Part shown: positions 33,770-41,575 of the stretch, one piece after another
Layout: the number at the start of each line of letters is the position of its first letter
How positions within the stretch are numbered: the first letter of the stretch is position 1
Source: Burkholderiales bacterium
GTDB lineage: Bacteria; Pseudomonadota; Gammaproteobacteria; Burkholderiales; SG8-39
Length of the DNA: 41,575 bases
Assembly (NCBI GenBank): GCA_014860395.1
Contig: JACZJU010000113.1
Location: 1-41,575, forward strand
Reading direction: 5' to 3'
The notes under the pieces: model-generated
The model's database searches: none
What the model saw: only the letters and a program-made list of their open reading frames with translations
Told to the model about the DNA's origin: nothing
Position numbers and translations under genes: made by a program

Positions 33770-33846
33770 ATATTCGCGAGTTGGCAAGCGTCCGAGGTTA
33801 AAATCGCTAGCCAAACATCAAGAGTCACTCAAACAAGGGGGAATAC

Positions 33847-34983
33847 ATGAACAAATCGTTGCGCAGCCTGCTGGCGCTGTTCCTGGCCGGAGCAGCCACG
33901 TCCGCTCTGGCAGACATCACCGTCGGCGTCACTTTGTCCACCACCGGTCCGGCCGCCTCCCTGGGCATACCGGAAAAGAACACGATAGCGCTGCTGCCCA
34001 AGAGTATAGGCGGGGAGAAGGTGAATTACATCGTGCTCGATGATGCTACCGATCCGACTGCCGCGTCCAAGAACGCAAGAAAGCTGGTCTCCGAGGACAA
34101 GGTAGACGTAATCATTGGCGGGAGTATCACGCCGTCATCGACTGCCGTGCTGGAAGTGGCGGCGGAATCCAAGACTCCGCAGATCGCTCTGGCGCCGTTC
34201 GCGCCCGCAGCCGACAAGGCCGCATGGGTGTTCCAGATGCCGCAGGATTTCGGCATCATGGCCGGCGCCATCGTTGACCATATGCTGGCCAATGGCGTGA
34301 AGACTGTGGGATTCATCGGTTACACCGATGGCTACGGCGAATTGTGGCTGCGCGTAATGAATAAGATCACCGCTGAGAAGGGGCTGAAGATGGTGGCGAT
34401 CGAGCGCTTCAACCGCACGGACACCAGCGTTACCGGCCAGATTCTAAAGATCATGAGTACGACTCCGGATGCGGTATTGGTCGTGGGCTCAGGCACGCCG
34501 GCAGCCATGCCGCAGGCGACGCTGGTCGAGCGTGGCTATAAGGGTCGCATTTATCAGACCCACGGCGTGGCCAACAAGGACTTCCTGCGCGTAGGCGGCA
34601 AGAACGTCGAGGGCGCTGTCTTGCCCGTCGGCCCGATCCTGGTGGCGGAGCAGTTGCCAGACAGCAATGCGAGCAAGAAGGTCGCGCTGAACTACATCAA
34701 GGTCTACGAGGCCGCATACGGCGCCGACAGCCGCAACTCCTTCGGCGCGCATGCCTGGGACGCGGGACTGCTCTTGCAGCAAGCGATTCCCGAGGCCCTG
34801 AAAAAAGCCAAACCCGGTACGCCCGAATTCCGTGCGGCGCTGCGCGAGGCGATGGAAAACGTCAAGGAAATGCCTGCGGACCATGGCGTATTCAGTTTTT
34901 CACCGACCAACCACAAAGGCCTGGACAGCCGCGCAGTGGTGATGGTGCGCGTCGAGAACGGCACCTGGAAGGTGCTGCACTAG
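33847..34983 (+). CDS. ABC transporter substrate-binding protein, branched-chain/aromatic acid type (Sec signal)
   Basis: A 378-residue periplasmic binding protein (LivJ-like, Peripla_BP_6). A Sec signal peptide, LRSLLALFLAGAATSALA, is followed by the mature start DITVGVTLSTTGPAAS, characteristic of the family. A strong ribosome site AAGGGGGAA precedes the ATG. It is the first gene divergent from boxR and is followed by DUF4863 and benzoate-CoA ligase, so the likely ligand is benzoate or a hydroxybenzoate. A second, different binding protein lies at 37333-38529. Direct ligand evidence is not available in sequence. Confidence 0.88.
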   Translation: MNKSLRSLLALFLAGAATSALADITVGVTLSTTGPAASLGIPEKNTIALLPKSIGGEKVNYIVLDDATDPTAASKNARKLVSEDKVDVIIGGSITPSSTAVLEVAAESKTPQIALAPFAPAADKAAWVFQMPQDFGIMAGAIVDHMLANGVKTVGFIGYTDGYGELWLRVMNKITAEKGLKMVAIERFNRTDTSVTGQILKIMSTTPDAVLVVGSGTPAAMPQATLVERGYKGRIYQTHGVANKDFLRVGGKNVEGAVLPVGPILVAEQLPDSNASKKVALNYIKVYEAAYGADSRNSFGAHAWDAGLLLQQAIPEALKKAKPGTPEFRAALREAMENVKEMPADHGVFSFSPTNHKGLDSRAVVMVRVENGTWKVLH

Positions 34984-35114
34984 TCACTGGTTAGTCACTA
35001 GTAGGCGGTTGATCTGGGGGAACACCAGGCGCCGCTTGGATGGAAAGCGCCAAGTCAGGCCGTGCACGCGCGGCCTGAGCGGCGCCTCAGGCGACAGGGT
35101 TGAGGAGGAGCGCC

Positions 35115-35585
35115 ATGACTACACCGTTGCAGTTTCAAGAGCTGGTTGCGCCGGTCGCGCAGTTCGCGCAGGGCCGAGCCCTGGATGCGGCATTGCAGGC
35201 CGATCTCAATCAGGCGTTTCCTCCAGCGGGCGAGACGTTTCGACGCATCCGCGAGGCCTGTCACGCGGGCATCGCGGCGGGCTGGCTGTGCGGACAGGGC
35301 GATGCAAAGCGGCGTTTCGGCCGGATATTCGAGCCGGGCGACGCGACAAGCGGATTCAGCGTCGACGTGGTCGATATCACCGATCTGGTGGGCAATCATC
35401 ACCGCCATCCCACCGGCGAGATCGACATGATCATGCCGGTGACCGCGCAGGCCAAGTTCGACGACATTGGCGCAGGATGGCTGGTGTATCCTCCAGGTTC
35501 GGGACATCGCCCGACTGTGAGCGGCGGTCGCGCGCTGATCCTGTATCTGTTGCCCGAGGGAAAAATAGAATGGACGCAGCAATAA
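35115..35585 (+). CDS. DUF4863 family protein (4-hydroxylaminobenzoate lyase-like)
   Basis: A 156-residue soluble protein. The conserved segments are NHHRHPTGEIDMIMPV, with clustered His residues and an acidic pair, and GWLVYPPGSGHRPTVSGGRALILY. These resemble 4-hydroxylaminobenzoate lyase (PnbB) and DUF4863 proteins. Such genes recur beside box clusters, but a role in benzoate breakdown is inference. AGGAGGAGCGCC precedes the ATG, and a GCCTGAG/CTCAGGC hairpin lies just upstream (35073-35092). The 106-bp gap to the ligase contains a palindromic repeat. Confidence 0.75.
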   Translation: MTTPLQFQELVAPVAQFAQGRALDAALQADLNQAFPPAGETFRRIREACHAGIAAGWLCGQGDAKRRFGRIFEPGDATSGFSVDVVDITDLVGNHHRHPTGEIDMIMPVTAQAKFDDIGAGWLVYPPGSGHRPTVSGGRALILYLLPEGKIEWTQQ

Positions 35586-35600
35586 AAGTTCATCTCAAAA

Positions 35601-35663
35601 TGAGGGGACACGTCCCCCTCATACTCCCCTATGTTGGCCGCGGCAAAATTCATTTTGCGGCGG
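35601..35663 (-). repeat. Family 2 repeat, copy 5 (DUF4863-ligase gap)
   Basis: Hairpin B (35601-35621) pairs TGAGGGGAC with GTCCCCCTCA. The linker, on the minus strand, reads ACATAGGGGAGTAT. Hairpin A pairs CCGCGGCAAAAT (35638-35649) with ATTTTGCGGCGG (35652-35663), one mismatch. It is the most diverged linker of the five copies and lies between co-directional genes. Confidence 0.75.
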
Positions 35664-35691
35664 ATTCTAAGGATTGAGCGAGGAGAGCAAC

Positions 35692-37305
35692 ATGCCGGGA
35701 CTATCGTCAGCCGATCATAGCGTCAGTCCGCCGCGCGTAACGATCCCGCGCGAATTCAATGCCGCGCACGACCTGATCGAGCGCAATCTCCAAGCCGGGC
35801 GCTCGGGCAAGGCCGCATTCATCGACGACGCGGGCAGCACCACCTATGGCCAGCTTGCCGAGCGCGTCAATCGCGCCGGCAATGCGCTGAAGGGCCTGGG
35901 CCTGGGACTGGAAGACCGCATCATGCTGGCGCACCTGGATACGGTCGATTTTCCCAGTGCGTTCCTGGGAGCGATCAAGGCCGGCATCGTTCCGATCGCG
36001 GGCAACACCCTGCTGACCACGGCGGACTACGAATTCATGCTCAACGACAGCCGCGCCAAGGTGCTGGTGGTGTCGGAGCCATTGCTGCCGACCTTTGCGC
36101 CGCTGTTGGACAAGGCGGCAGCCAAACTGCCGTTTCTGCAACAGGTGATCGTGTCGGGCAAGGATGCGCACGGCCACCTGTCGCTCGCGCAGTTGATGCA
36201 GAAAGCCGCCACCGCCTGCGAGCCGGCGCCGACCACCTGTGACGACGCCTGCTTCTGGCTCTATTCCTCGGGTTCGACCGGAACGCCCAAGGGTACGGTG
36301 CACATGCACTCACACTTGATCCAGACGGCCGAGCTCTACGCCAAGCCGGTGCTGGGCATACGCGAGGACGACCTCGTGTTTTCGGCGGCGAAGCTGTTTT
36401 TTGCCTACGGCCTGGGCAATTCGCTGACGTTCCCGATGTCGGTCGGGGCCACCGCCATCCTGATGGCCGAGCGCCCGACGCCGGCCGCCGTGTTCCAGCG
36501 CCTGCAGCAACTTCGGCCGACGATTTTCTACGGCGTGCCGACCTTGTACGCGGCGCTGCTCGCCAGTCCGGACATTCCCGAGCGCGATGCGCTCAATCTG
36601 CGCGTATGTACTTCGGCTGGCGAGGCACTGCCGGCCGACATCGGCGAGCGCTGGACCAAACACTTCGGCGTGGAAATCCTCGACGGGATCGGATCGACCG
36701 AGATGCTGCATATATTCGTGTCGAACCGGCCGGGCGAGGTGCGCTATGGCACGACCGGCAAGGCCGTGCCCGGTTACGCGCTGCGCGTGGTCGACGATGC
36801 CGGTAATCAGGTCAAGACCGGCGAGATCGGCGAGTTGCAGATCAACGGCCCCACCAGCGCCTCCTGCTACTGGAACAACCGCGCCAAGAGCCGCGCCACC
36901 TTCATGGGCGACTGGACGCGCAGCGGCGACAAGTACACTGTGGACGAGGCCGGGTACTACACGTATTCCGGGCGCACCGACGACATGCTCAAGGTGGGCG
37001 GCATTTACGTCTCGCCGTTCGAGGTCGAGGGCGCGCTGCTGACGCACCCGGATGTGCTCGAGGTGGCGGTGATCGGCCAGCCCGACGATGATCAGTTGGT
37101 CAAGCCGAAGGCTTATATCGTCACCAAGGCGGGCGTGGCGGCCGACGCTGCACTGGCCGAAAAGCTGCAGCAGCACGTGAAATCGAAGCTCGCGCCGTAC
37201 AAGTATCCACGCTGGGTGGAATTCGCCAGCGAGCTGCCGAAAACGGCGACCGGAAAGATCCAGCGTTTCAAACTGCGCGCCAAGTCGCAGACGGATACCA
37301 AGTAG
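35692..37305 (+). CDS. bclA: Benzoate-CoA ligase
   Basis: A 537-residue AMP-forming acyl-CoA synthetase. The P-loop-like motif YSSGSTGTPKG is at residues ~191-201. Adenylate-binding and hinge segments are GIGSTEMLHIF and YSGRTDDMLKVGGIYVSPFE, with the catalytic Lys in PKTATGKIQRFK near the C-terminus. Overall sequence fits the benzoate-CoA ligase family, which converts benzoate, ATP and CoA to benzoyl-CoA, the substrate of BoxAB. The ATG at 35692 follows GAGGAGAGCAAC; an in-frame TTG at 35674 is less likely. It is flanked by two binding-protein genes of the transport cluster. Confidence 0.93.
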   Translation: MPGLSSADHSVSPPRVTIPREFNAAHDLIERNLQAGRSGKAAFIDDAGSTTYGQLAERVNRAGNALKGLGLGLEDRIMLAHLDTVDFPSAFLGAIKAGIVPIAGNTLLTTADYEFMLNDSRAKVLVVSEPLLPTFAPLLDKAAAKLPFLQQVIVSGKDAHGHLSLAQLMQKAATACEPAPTTCDDACFWLYSSGSTGTPKGTVHMHSHLIQTAELYAKPVLGIREDDLVFSAAKLFFAYGLGNSLTFPMSVGATAILMAERPTPAAVFQRLQQLRPTIFYGVPTLYAALLASPDIPERDALNLRVCTSAGEALPADIGERWTKHFGVEILDGIGSTEMLHIFVSNRPGEVRYGTTGKAVPGYALRVVDDAGNQVKTGEIGELQINGPTSASCYWNNRAKSRATFMGDWTRSGDKYTVDEAGYYTYSGRTDDMLKVGGIYVSPFEVEGALLTHPDVLEVAVIGQPDDDQLVKPKAYIVTKAGVAADAALAEKLQQHVKSKLAPYKYPRWVEFASELPKTATGKIQRFKLRAKSQTDTK

Positions 37306-37332
37306 TCAAATACCAACCGAGGAGATCAACCT

Positions 37333-38529
37333 ATGAGCAAGAAACAACCGTTTGACCGGCGCGCGTTTTTCAGGACCGCAGCCGCCGTGGCCGCCGTGGC
37401 CGGCGCCATCAGTCTGCCGAGTTTGGCGTTCGCGCAGGATGCAAAAATCAAGATCGGCCTGATGCTGCCCTACACCGGGACTTATGCGCAATTGGGCGTG
37501 GCGATCACTAACGGCTTCAAGATGGCGCTGGAGGAGGCCGGCGGCAAGTTCGGCGGGCGCGAAGTGGAGTACTTCACCGTCGACGATGAATCCAATCCGT
37601 CCAAGGCCACCGACAACGCCAACGCGCTGGTGACCCGCGACAAGGTCGACGTGCTCGTCGGCACAGTGCACTCCGGCGTGGTCATGGGCATGGTCAAGAT
37701 CGCGCGCGAGTCCGGCACGCCGCTGATCATCCCCAATGCGGGGGCGGGAGCCGCCACCGGCGCGCAGTGCGCGCCCAACATCTTCCGCACTTCGTTCACC
37801 AACTGGCAGCCCGCCTATCCCATGGGCAAGGTGCTGGCCGACCGCGGCATCAAGAAGGCCGTCACCCTCACCTGGAAATACGGCGCCGGCATTGAAGCCA
37901 TCGAGGGCTTCAAGGAAGGCTTCACCAAGGCCGGCGGCACCGTGGTAAAGGAACTGTTCCTGCCGTTCCCGAGCGTGGAATTCCAGCCGCTGCTGACCGA
38001 AATCGCCTCGATCAAGCCCGATGCAGTGTTCGTGTTCTTTGCCGGAGGCGGCGGGGTCAAGCTGATGAAGGACTGGCAGGCCGCCGGCCTGAAGGGCAAG
38101 ATCGGCCTGTACGGTTCGGGCTTCCTTACTGACGGCGTACTCGACGCCGCGGGCGACGCGGCCGAGGGCATAGAGACCACCCTGCATTACGGCGACGGCA
38201 TCGAGACGCCCAAGAACAAGACCTTCCGCCTCAATTACGCCAAGGAATTCAAGCTGCAGCCTGATGTATACGCGGTGCAGGGCTACGATGCGGGCTTGCT
38301 GCTTATCGCCGGCCTGAAGGCGGTCAAGGGCGACGTCAGCAAGCAGAAGGAATTCCTGGCCGCGATGGCAAAGGCCAAGATCGACAGCCCGCGCGGCGCA
38401 TGGACCATGTCCAAGGCGCACAATCCGATTCAGGACGTCTACCTGCGCAAGGTGGTGGGCAAGGAAAACAAGGTGATGGGCGTGGCGCAAAAGGCGCTTG
38501 CCGATCCGGCCCGCGGCTGCAAGATGTAA
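37333..38529 (+). CDS. ABC transporter substrate-binding protein with Tat-type signal
   Basis: A 398-residue LivJ-like binding protein. The N-terminus has a twin-arginine motif DRRAFFRTAAA followed by a hydrophobic stretch and AFAQ cleavage region, so export by Tat is likely, unlike the Sec-type binding protein upstream. The mature start KIKIGLMLPYTGTYAQLG is typical. It follows the ligase by 27 bp and is followed by a terminator and a repeat before livH. It is the best candidate for the main ligand-binding component of the livHMG system here; an aromatic acid is inferred as ligand. Confidence 0.9.
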   Translation: MSKKQPFDRRAFFRTAAAVAAVAGAISLPSLAFAQDAKIKIGLMLPYTGTYAQLGVAITNGFKMALEEAGGKFGGREVEYFTVDDESNPSKATDNANALVTRDKVDVLVGTVHSGVVMGMVKIARESGTPLIIPNAGAGAATGAQCAPNIFRTSFTNWQPAYPMGKVLADRGIKKAVTLTWKYGAGIEAIEGFKEGFTKAGGTVVKELFLPFPSVEFQPLLTEIASIKPDAVFVFFAGGGGVKLMKDWQAAGLKGKIGLYGSGFLTDGVLDAAGDAAEGIETTLHYGDGIETPKNKTFRLNYAKEFKLQPDVYAVQGYDAGLLLIAGLKAVKGDVSKQKEFLAAMAKAKIDSPRGAWTMSKAHNPIQDVYLRKVVGKENKVMGVAQKALADPARGCKM

Positions 38530-38557
38530 GCCGCGACGGGGCTGCACGCGCAATCGG

Positions 38558-38577
38558 AGGCCGGCGCAAGCCGGCCT
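38558..38577 (+). terminator. Rho-independent terminator or attenuator after the binding-protein gene
   Basis: AGGCCGGC-GCAA-GCCGGCCT forms a perfect 8-bp stem with a GNRA-type loop, followed by TTGTTTG. It sits 28 bp after the stop, inside the ABC transporter gene string. Confidence 0.85.
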
Positions 38578-38611
38578 TTGTTTGAGGCATCAAGCGGCAG
38601 GGGCAGAACTT

Positions 38612-38792
38612 GCGCGGACGGCGGCCCGTCCGCGCGGATCGCCGATCGCGCGCGGATGAAAAGCACATCCGCACACGATCGGCGATCTTGAATGAAAACC
38701 TCGGGCGCCCTTGGTTCTTATCAATAACCGTGTTTTCCGCGCGGTCTCGCTTTACCTCCGCGTGGAAAACACGGTTGGCGCGCTCAGCGCGC
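38612..38792. repeat. Family 1 repeat, single unit between binding-protein gene and livH
   Basis: The order here is hairpin iii (38612-38635), iv (38637-38687), i (38726-38776) and ii (38778-38792). Hairpins iv and i have 19-bp stems, with two mismatches in iv and one in i, and 13-nt loops. The stem and loop sequences differ from the 10.4-11.0 kb copies, but pairing is largely kept. The iv loop ATGAAAAGCACAT matches, in inverse polarity, the i loop of unit B. With its flanks it fills the 351-bp gene-free gap 38530-38880; nothing else is seen there apart from the terminator. Confidence 0.85.
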
Positions 38793-38880
38793 AACCGCCG
38801 CTACTCGCATGTGATGGAAACTAAGACGCCGTGTAAAGTTTGACTGATCCCACTTCCCGCTTCACACTTCAGCCACCGAC

Positions 38881-39777
38881 ATGGACGCAAACACTTTCCT
38901 CATCCAGGTGCTCAACGGCATCCAGTATGGCTTGCTGCTGTTTCTGGTGGCGAGCGGGCTGACGCTGGTGCTGGGGATCATGGGCATCATCAATCTGGCG
39001 CACGGCACGTTTTACATGGTCGGAGCCTATCTCGCGTTTTCGCTGTCGCAGCACTTCGGCAGCCTTTGGCTGGCGATGGCGGGCGGTGTGGTGATTGCCG
39101 TGGCGATCGGCATCGTGCTCGAATGGTTGCTGATCAGCCGGCTCTATCATCGCGACCATTTGTACCAGGTGCTGCTCACCTACGGCCTGATCCTGATATT
39201 CGAGGAGCTGCGCAGCGTGATCTTCGGTGACGACGTGCATGGCGTGGCGGTGCCGGAAATGCTGCGCGTCTCCCTCCCCCTCACCGAGACGCTCTCCTAT
39301 CCGGTGTATCGCCTGTGGATGTCGGCGGTTTGCCTGGTGCTCGCCGTCGGCATGTACCTGCTGATCCAGAAGACGCGGCTGGGCATGATGATCCGCGCCG
39401 GCGCGGCGAACCGCGAGATGGTGCAGTCCCTCGGCATAAATATAAATCTGCTCTACCGGCTGGTGTTCGCATTCGGTGTGGCGCTGGCAGCGTTCGCCGG
39501 CATGATCGCGGCGCCGGTGGCCTCGGTGTTCCCGGGCATGGGCAATCAGGTGCTCATAGTCTGCTTCGTGGTGGTGGTCATCGGCGGCATCGGCTCGGTG
39601 AAAGGCGCGATGATGGCGGCGATCCTGATCGGCCTTGTGGATACCTTCGGCAAGGTGGCGAGCCTGGAGATCGGCGGCGTGCAGCTGTTGCCGCAGCTCT
39701 CCGGCATGATGATCTACGTTCTGATGGCGGTGGTGCTGCTGGCGCGGCCCGAGGGCTTGTTCGGGAGACGCACCTGA
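38881..39777 (+). CDS. livH: Branched-chain-type ABC transporter permease LivH
   Basis: A 298-residue inner-membrane permease with about eight hydrophobic segments. The N-terminal FLIQVLNGIQYGLLLFLVAS and the GLTLVLGIMGIINLAHGTFYM motif are typical of LivH, as is the EAA-like loop region near IRAGAANREMVQSLGIN. No clear ribosome site precedes the ATG, and a terminator plus large hairpins separate it from the binding-protein gene, so it is probably made at a lower level. The stop overlaps the livM start by one base (TGATG). Transport of benzoate-type acids is inferred from context. Confidence 0.9.
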   Translation: MDANTFLIQVLNGIQYGLLLFLVASGLTLVLGIMGIINLAHGTFYMVGAYLAFSLSQHFGSLWLAMAGGVVIAVAIGIVLEWLLISRLYHRDHLYQVLLTYGLILIFEELRSVIFGDDVHGVAVPEMLRVSLPLTETLSYPVYRLWMSAVCLVLAVGMYLLIQKTRLGMMIRAGAANREMVQSLGININLLYRLVFAFGVALAAFAGMIAAPVASVFPGMGNQVLIVCFVVVVIGGIGSVKGAMMAAILIGLVDTFGKVASLEIGGVQLLPQLSGMMIYVLMAVVLLARPEGLFGRRT

Positions 39778-40889
39778 TGCGACAACTGCGTCCAGCCACT
39801 ATCGTTCTTCTGCTGTGCCTGTTCGCGCTGGCGCTCTTGCCCCTGTTCGCCGAGAAGTATTACATCCAGCTGTTCACCAAGATGATGATCATGGCGATAT
39901 TCGCCATGAGCTTGGACCTGCTGGTCGGCTTCACCGGCCTGGTGAGCCTGGGGCATGCGGCGTTCTTCGGCCTCGCCGGCTATGTGCTCGCCTTCGCCGC
40001 GCCGCAGTACGAAGCCGCCAATCTGTGGATTTCCCTGCCGCTCGCGATGGCGTGCTCGGGGCTGCTCGCGCTCGTCATAGGCAGCTTGGTGCTGCGCACC
40101 TCGGGCATTTATTTCATCATGGTCACGCTCGCCTTCGCGCAGATGGTGTTCTTCGTGTTTCACGACACCGAGTTCGGCGGCGGCGCCGACGGCATCTATG
40201 TCTACTCCAAGCCGGTGGCGGCTATCGCCGGCTGGGAGCCGTTCACTCTGGAGAACCACACGCATTTCTATTTCGTGGTGCTGGTCCTGCTGGCGCTGGC
40301 GTACGCCGCGTTGCGCATGCTGCTCGCTTCGCTGTTCGGCCGGGTGATCGTCGGCATCCGCGTCAACGAGCAGCGCATGCGCTCGCTGGGCTACCGTACT
40401 TTCCGCTACAAGCTGGTCTGCTTCGTGCTCTCGGGCGCGCTCGCGGGCATGGCAGGCTATTTCGCCGCGGCCCAGTTCGGTTTCGTCAACCCGGAGACCC
40501 TGGGTTGGCACCAGTCTGGCAGCGTGCTGATGATGGTGATCCTGGGGGGCATGGGCACGCTCACCGGCGCGATCGTCGGGGCTTTCTCGATGATGCTGCT
40601 CGAACTGGGCCTGCAGGGCCTGCCCGACGTCGGCGGGATGAATCTCGCCAAGCACTGGCAGTTATTCATGGGCGGGTTCATCGTGCTCGCTGTGCTGTTG
40701 CTGCCGCACGGCCTGCTCGGCATGCCGCGGCTGGTCTCGCGCTGGCTGCGAAAACCCGCGGAGGCTGGCGGTATGAGCAGGGAGCAGGGGCCCCGCAAAG
40801 CGGGGATGCGACCGTCCGCGATTGCCGTCGACCGCCGACAGAGGCCCAGGTTGAATGGCGACGATCGTGCGGAGGCGGGCGATGGCTGA
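39777..40889 (+). CDS. livM: Branched-chain-type ABC transporter permease LivM
   Basis: A 370-residue membrane protein with eight to ten hydrophobic segments. Signature stretches are FAMSLDLLVGFTGLVSLGHA near the N-terminus and GGMGTLTGAIVGAF toward the C-terminus. The last ~35 residues are charged and low in hydrophobicity, and they look like spacer DNA read through. The normal fold would end near LVSRWLRKPAEAGG. The start overlaps the livH stop, and the livG ATG lies inside its last codons (8-bp overlap), so all three are coupled. Confidence 0.88.
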   Translation: MRQLRPATIVLLLCLFALALLPLFAEKYYIQLFTKMMIMAIFAMSLDLLVGFTGLVSLGHAAFFGLAGYVLAFAAPQYEAANLWISLPLAMACSGLLALVIGSLVLRTSGIYFIMVTLAFAQMVFFVFHDTEFGGGADGIYVYSKPVAAIAGWEPFTLENHTHFYFVVLVLLALAYAALRMLLASLFGRVIVGIRVNEQRMRSLGYRTFRYKLVCFVLSGALAGMAGYFAAAQFGFVNPETLGWHQSGSVLMMVILGGMGTLTGAIVGAFSMMLLELGLQGLPDVGGMNLAKHWQLFMGGFIVLAVLLLPHGLLGMPRLVSRWLRKPAEAGGMSREQGPRKAGMRPSAIAVDRRQRPRLNGDDRAEAGDG

Positions 40890-41575
40890 AGCCGTGCTGC
40901 GCACCGAGCGCCTGTGCAAACACTTCGGCGGGCTCGCCGCGGTGAACGACGTGTCGCTGGAATTTTTCACCGACCAGATTCATGCCGTGATCGGCCCCAA
41001 CGGCGCGGGCAAGACCACGCTCACCAGCTTGCTCTCGGGCGACCTTGCGTCCACTTCCGGCCGCATCTATCTCGATGGCGAGGACGTCGCCGGGCTGTCG
41101 GCCGACCGCATTTCGCAGCGCGGCGTGGGGCGCAGCTACCAGAAGACCAACATCTTCCTGCCGTTCACCGTGTTAGAGAATTGCCGCATCGCGGCGCAGT
41201 CGCGCCTGCCGAGCTCGATGCGCTTTTTCCGGCCGGCGCCGGCTTACCGCGAGGTGGTGCAGGCGGCCGAGTGCGCGCTGGCTGAGGTCGGTCTGGAGGG
41301 GAGGGCGCAGGTGCCGGCGGCGACGCTGTCGCACGGCGAGCAGCGCCAGCTCGAGATCGCGATGACGCTCGCCACCCGCCCGCGCATCCTGCTGCTCGAC
41401 GAGCCGCTGGCCGGCATGGGCAGCGAGGATTCGGCGCGCATGGTGGCGCTGCTGCAAAAACTCAAATGCGCGCACGCCATGATGCTGGTGGAGCACGACA
41501 TGGATGCGATCTTCGCCCTGGCCGACCGGCTCACGGTGATGGTCGACGGGCGCGTGCTCGCGTCCGGGACGCCGG
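40882..41575 (+). CDS. livG: Branched-chain-type ABC transporter ATP-binding protein LivG (3' end missing)
   Basis: An ATPase subunit cut by the window end after about 231 residues. Walker A GPNGAGKTTL, the Q-loop region RSYQKTNIFLPFTV, the ABC signature LSHGEQRQLEIAM, Walker B RILLLDEPLAGM and the switch His in LVEHDMD are all present. The start at 40882 follows CGGAGGCGGGCG. LivF and any further box genes presumably lie beyond the edge. Confidence 0.92.
   Translation, partial: MAEAVLRTERLCKHFGGLAAVNDVSLEFFTDQIHAVIGPNGAGKTTLTSLLSGDLASTSGRIYLDGEDVAGLSADRISQRGVGRSYQKTNIFLPFTVLENCRIAAQSRLPSSMRFFRPAPAYREVVQAAECALAEVGLEGRAQVPAATLSHGEQRQLEIAMTLATRPRILLLDEPLAGMGSEDSARMVALLQKLKCAHAMMLVEHDMDAIFALADRLTVMVDGRVLASGTP

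Noticed and set aside
34981..35002. Tandem 11-bp repeat TAGTCACTGGT / TAGTCACTAGT after the first binding-protein gene
   Set aside because: Only two short copies, partly overlapping the stop codon, with no wider context; probably local slippage.
35009..35022. Second FNR-type site, TTGATCTGGGGGAA
   Set aside because: Only the left half-site fits; the right half is GGGAA rather than ATCAA, so it is probably chance.

Overview
The window is high-GC bacterial chromosome, almost certainly from a betaproteobacterium. The clues are the msrB-yciB-bolA-PPIase gene order, the aerobic benzoyl-CoA (box) pathway with a BoxR-type regulator, oxygen-independent ubiquinone genes ubiUVT, and an FNR/ANR-type site. 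The combination suggests a facultative aromatic degrader living near the oxic-anoxic boundary. Genus cannot be fixed from sequence alone. No rRNA, tRNA, CRISPR array, prophage or intact transposase was seen.

Layout. 1-5 kb: a truncated membrane-anchored patatin-like lipase, then a compact two-component pair (short histidine kinase plus receiver-TPR protein). 5-7 kb: metC, a small cluster of DnaA-box-like sites, and a bacteriohemerythrin. 7-10.4 kb: an oxidoreductase, a crotonase and an acyl-CoA dehydrogenase. 10.4-11.1 kb: gene-free DNA filled with a tandem array of large hairpins. 11.1-17.4 kb: a PsrA-like TetR regulator with its probable operator, then a complete beta-oxidation set (FadE-, FadN- and FadA-type) resembling the Bacillus fadNAE set. 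17.4-21 kb: an unknown gene, ubiUVT behind a well-placed FNR-type site, and a DUF1415 gene. 21-25 kb: housekeeping genes (small RHH-like protein, yaeQ, PPIase, bolA, yciB, msrB, an AhpD-like protein). 25-28 kb: selO, a second crotonase-like gene and a TRIC-family membrane protein. 28-41.6 kb: the benzoate region, with boxR-boxC-boxB-boxA on the minus strand. Divergent from it are a substrate-binding protein, a DUF4863 protein, benzoate-CoA ligase, a second Tat-type substrate-binding protein and a branched-chain-type ABC transporter (livH, livM, truncated livG).

How it works together. Benzoate or a similar aromatic acid is probably imported by the ABC system and activated by benzoate-CoA ligase. 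BoxAB then epoxidises benzoyl-CoA and BoxC opens the ring. BoxR probably controls both directions from two identical 12-bp palindromes that contain the -10 hexamers. The later semialdehyde dehydrogenase (boxD) and livF are not in the window. Ring-cleavage products would finish through beta-oxidation.

The most unusual content is non-coding. Two dispersed families of structured repeats are present. Family 1 consists of 51-nt hairpins (19-bp stem, exactly 13-nt loop with a shared core) that occur in two loop polarities, with compensatory stem changes. It forms a tandem array of ~246-bp units at 10.45-11.0 kb and a single unit at 38.6-38.8 kb, between a substrate-binding-protein gene and its permease gene. 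Family 2 is a bipartite palindrome with a conserved CTGAWTYAGGGGAG linker. Five copies occur, every one between co-directional neighbouring genes.
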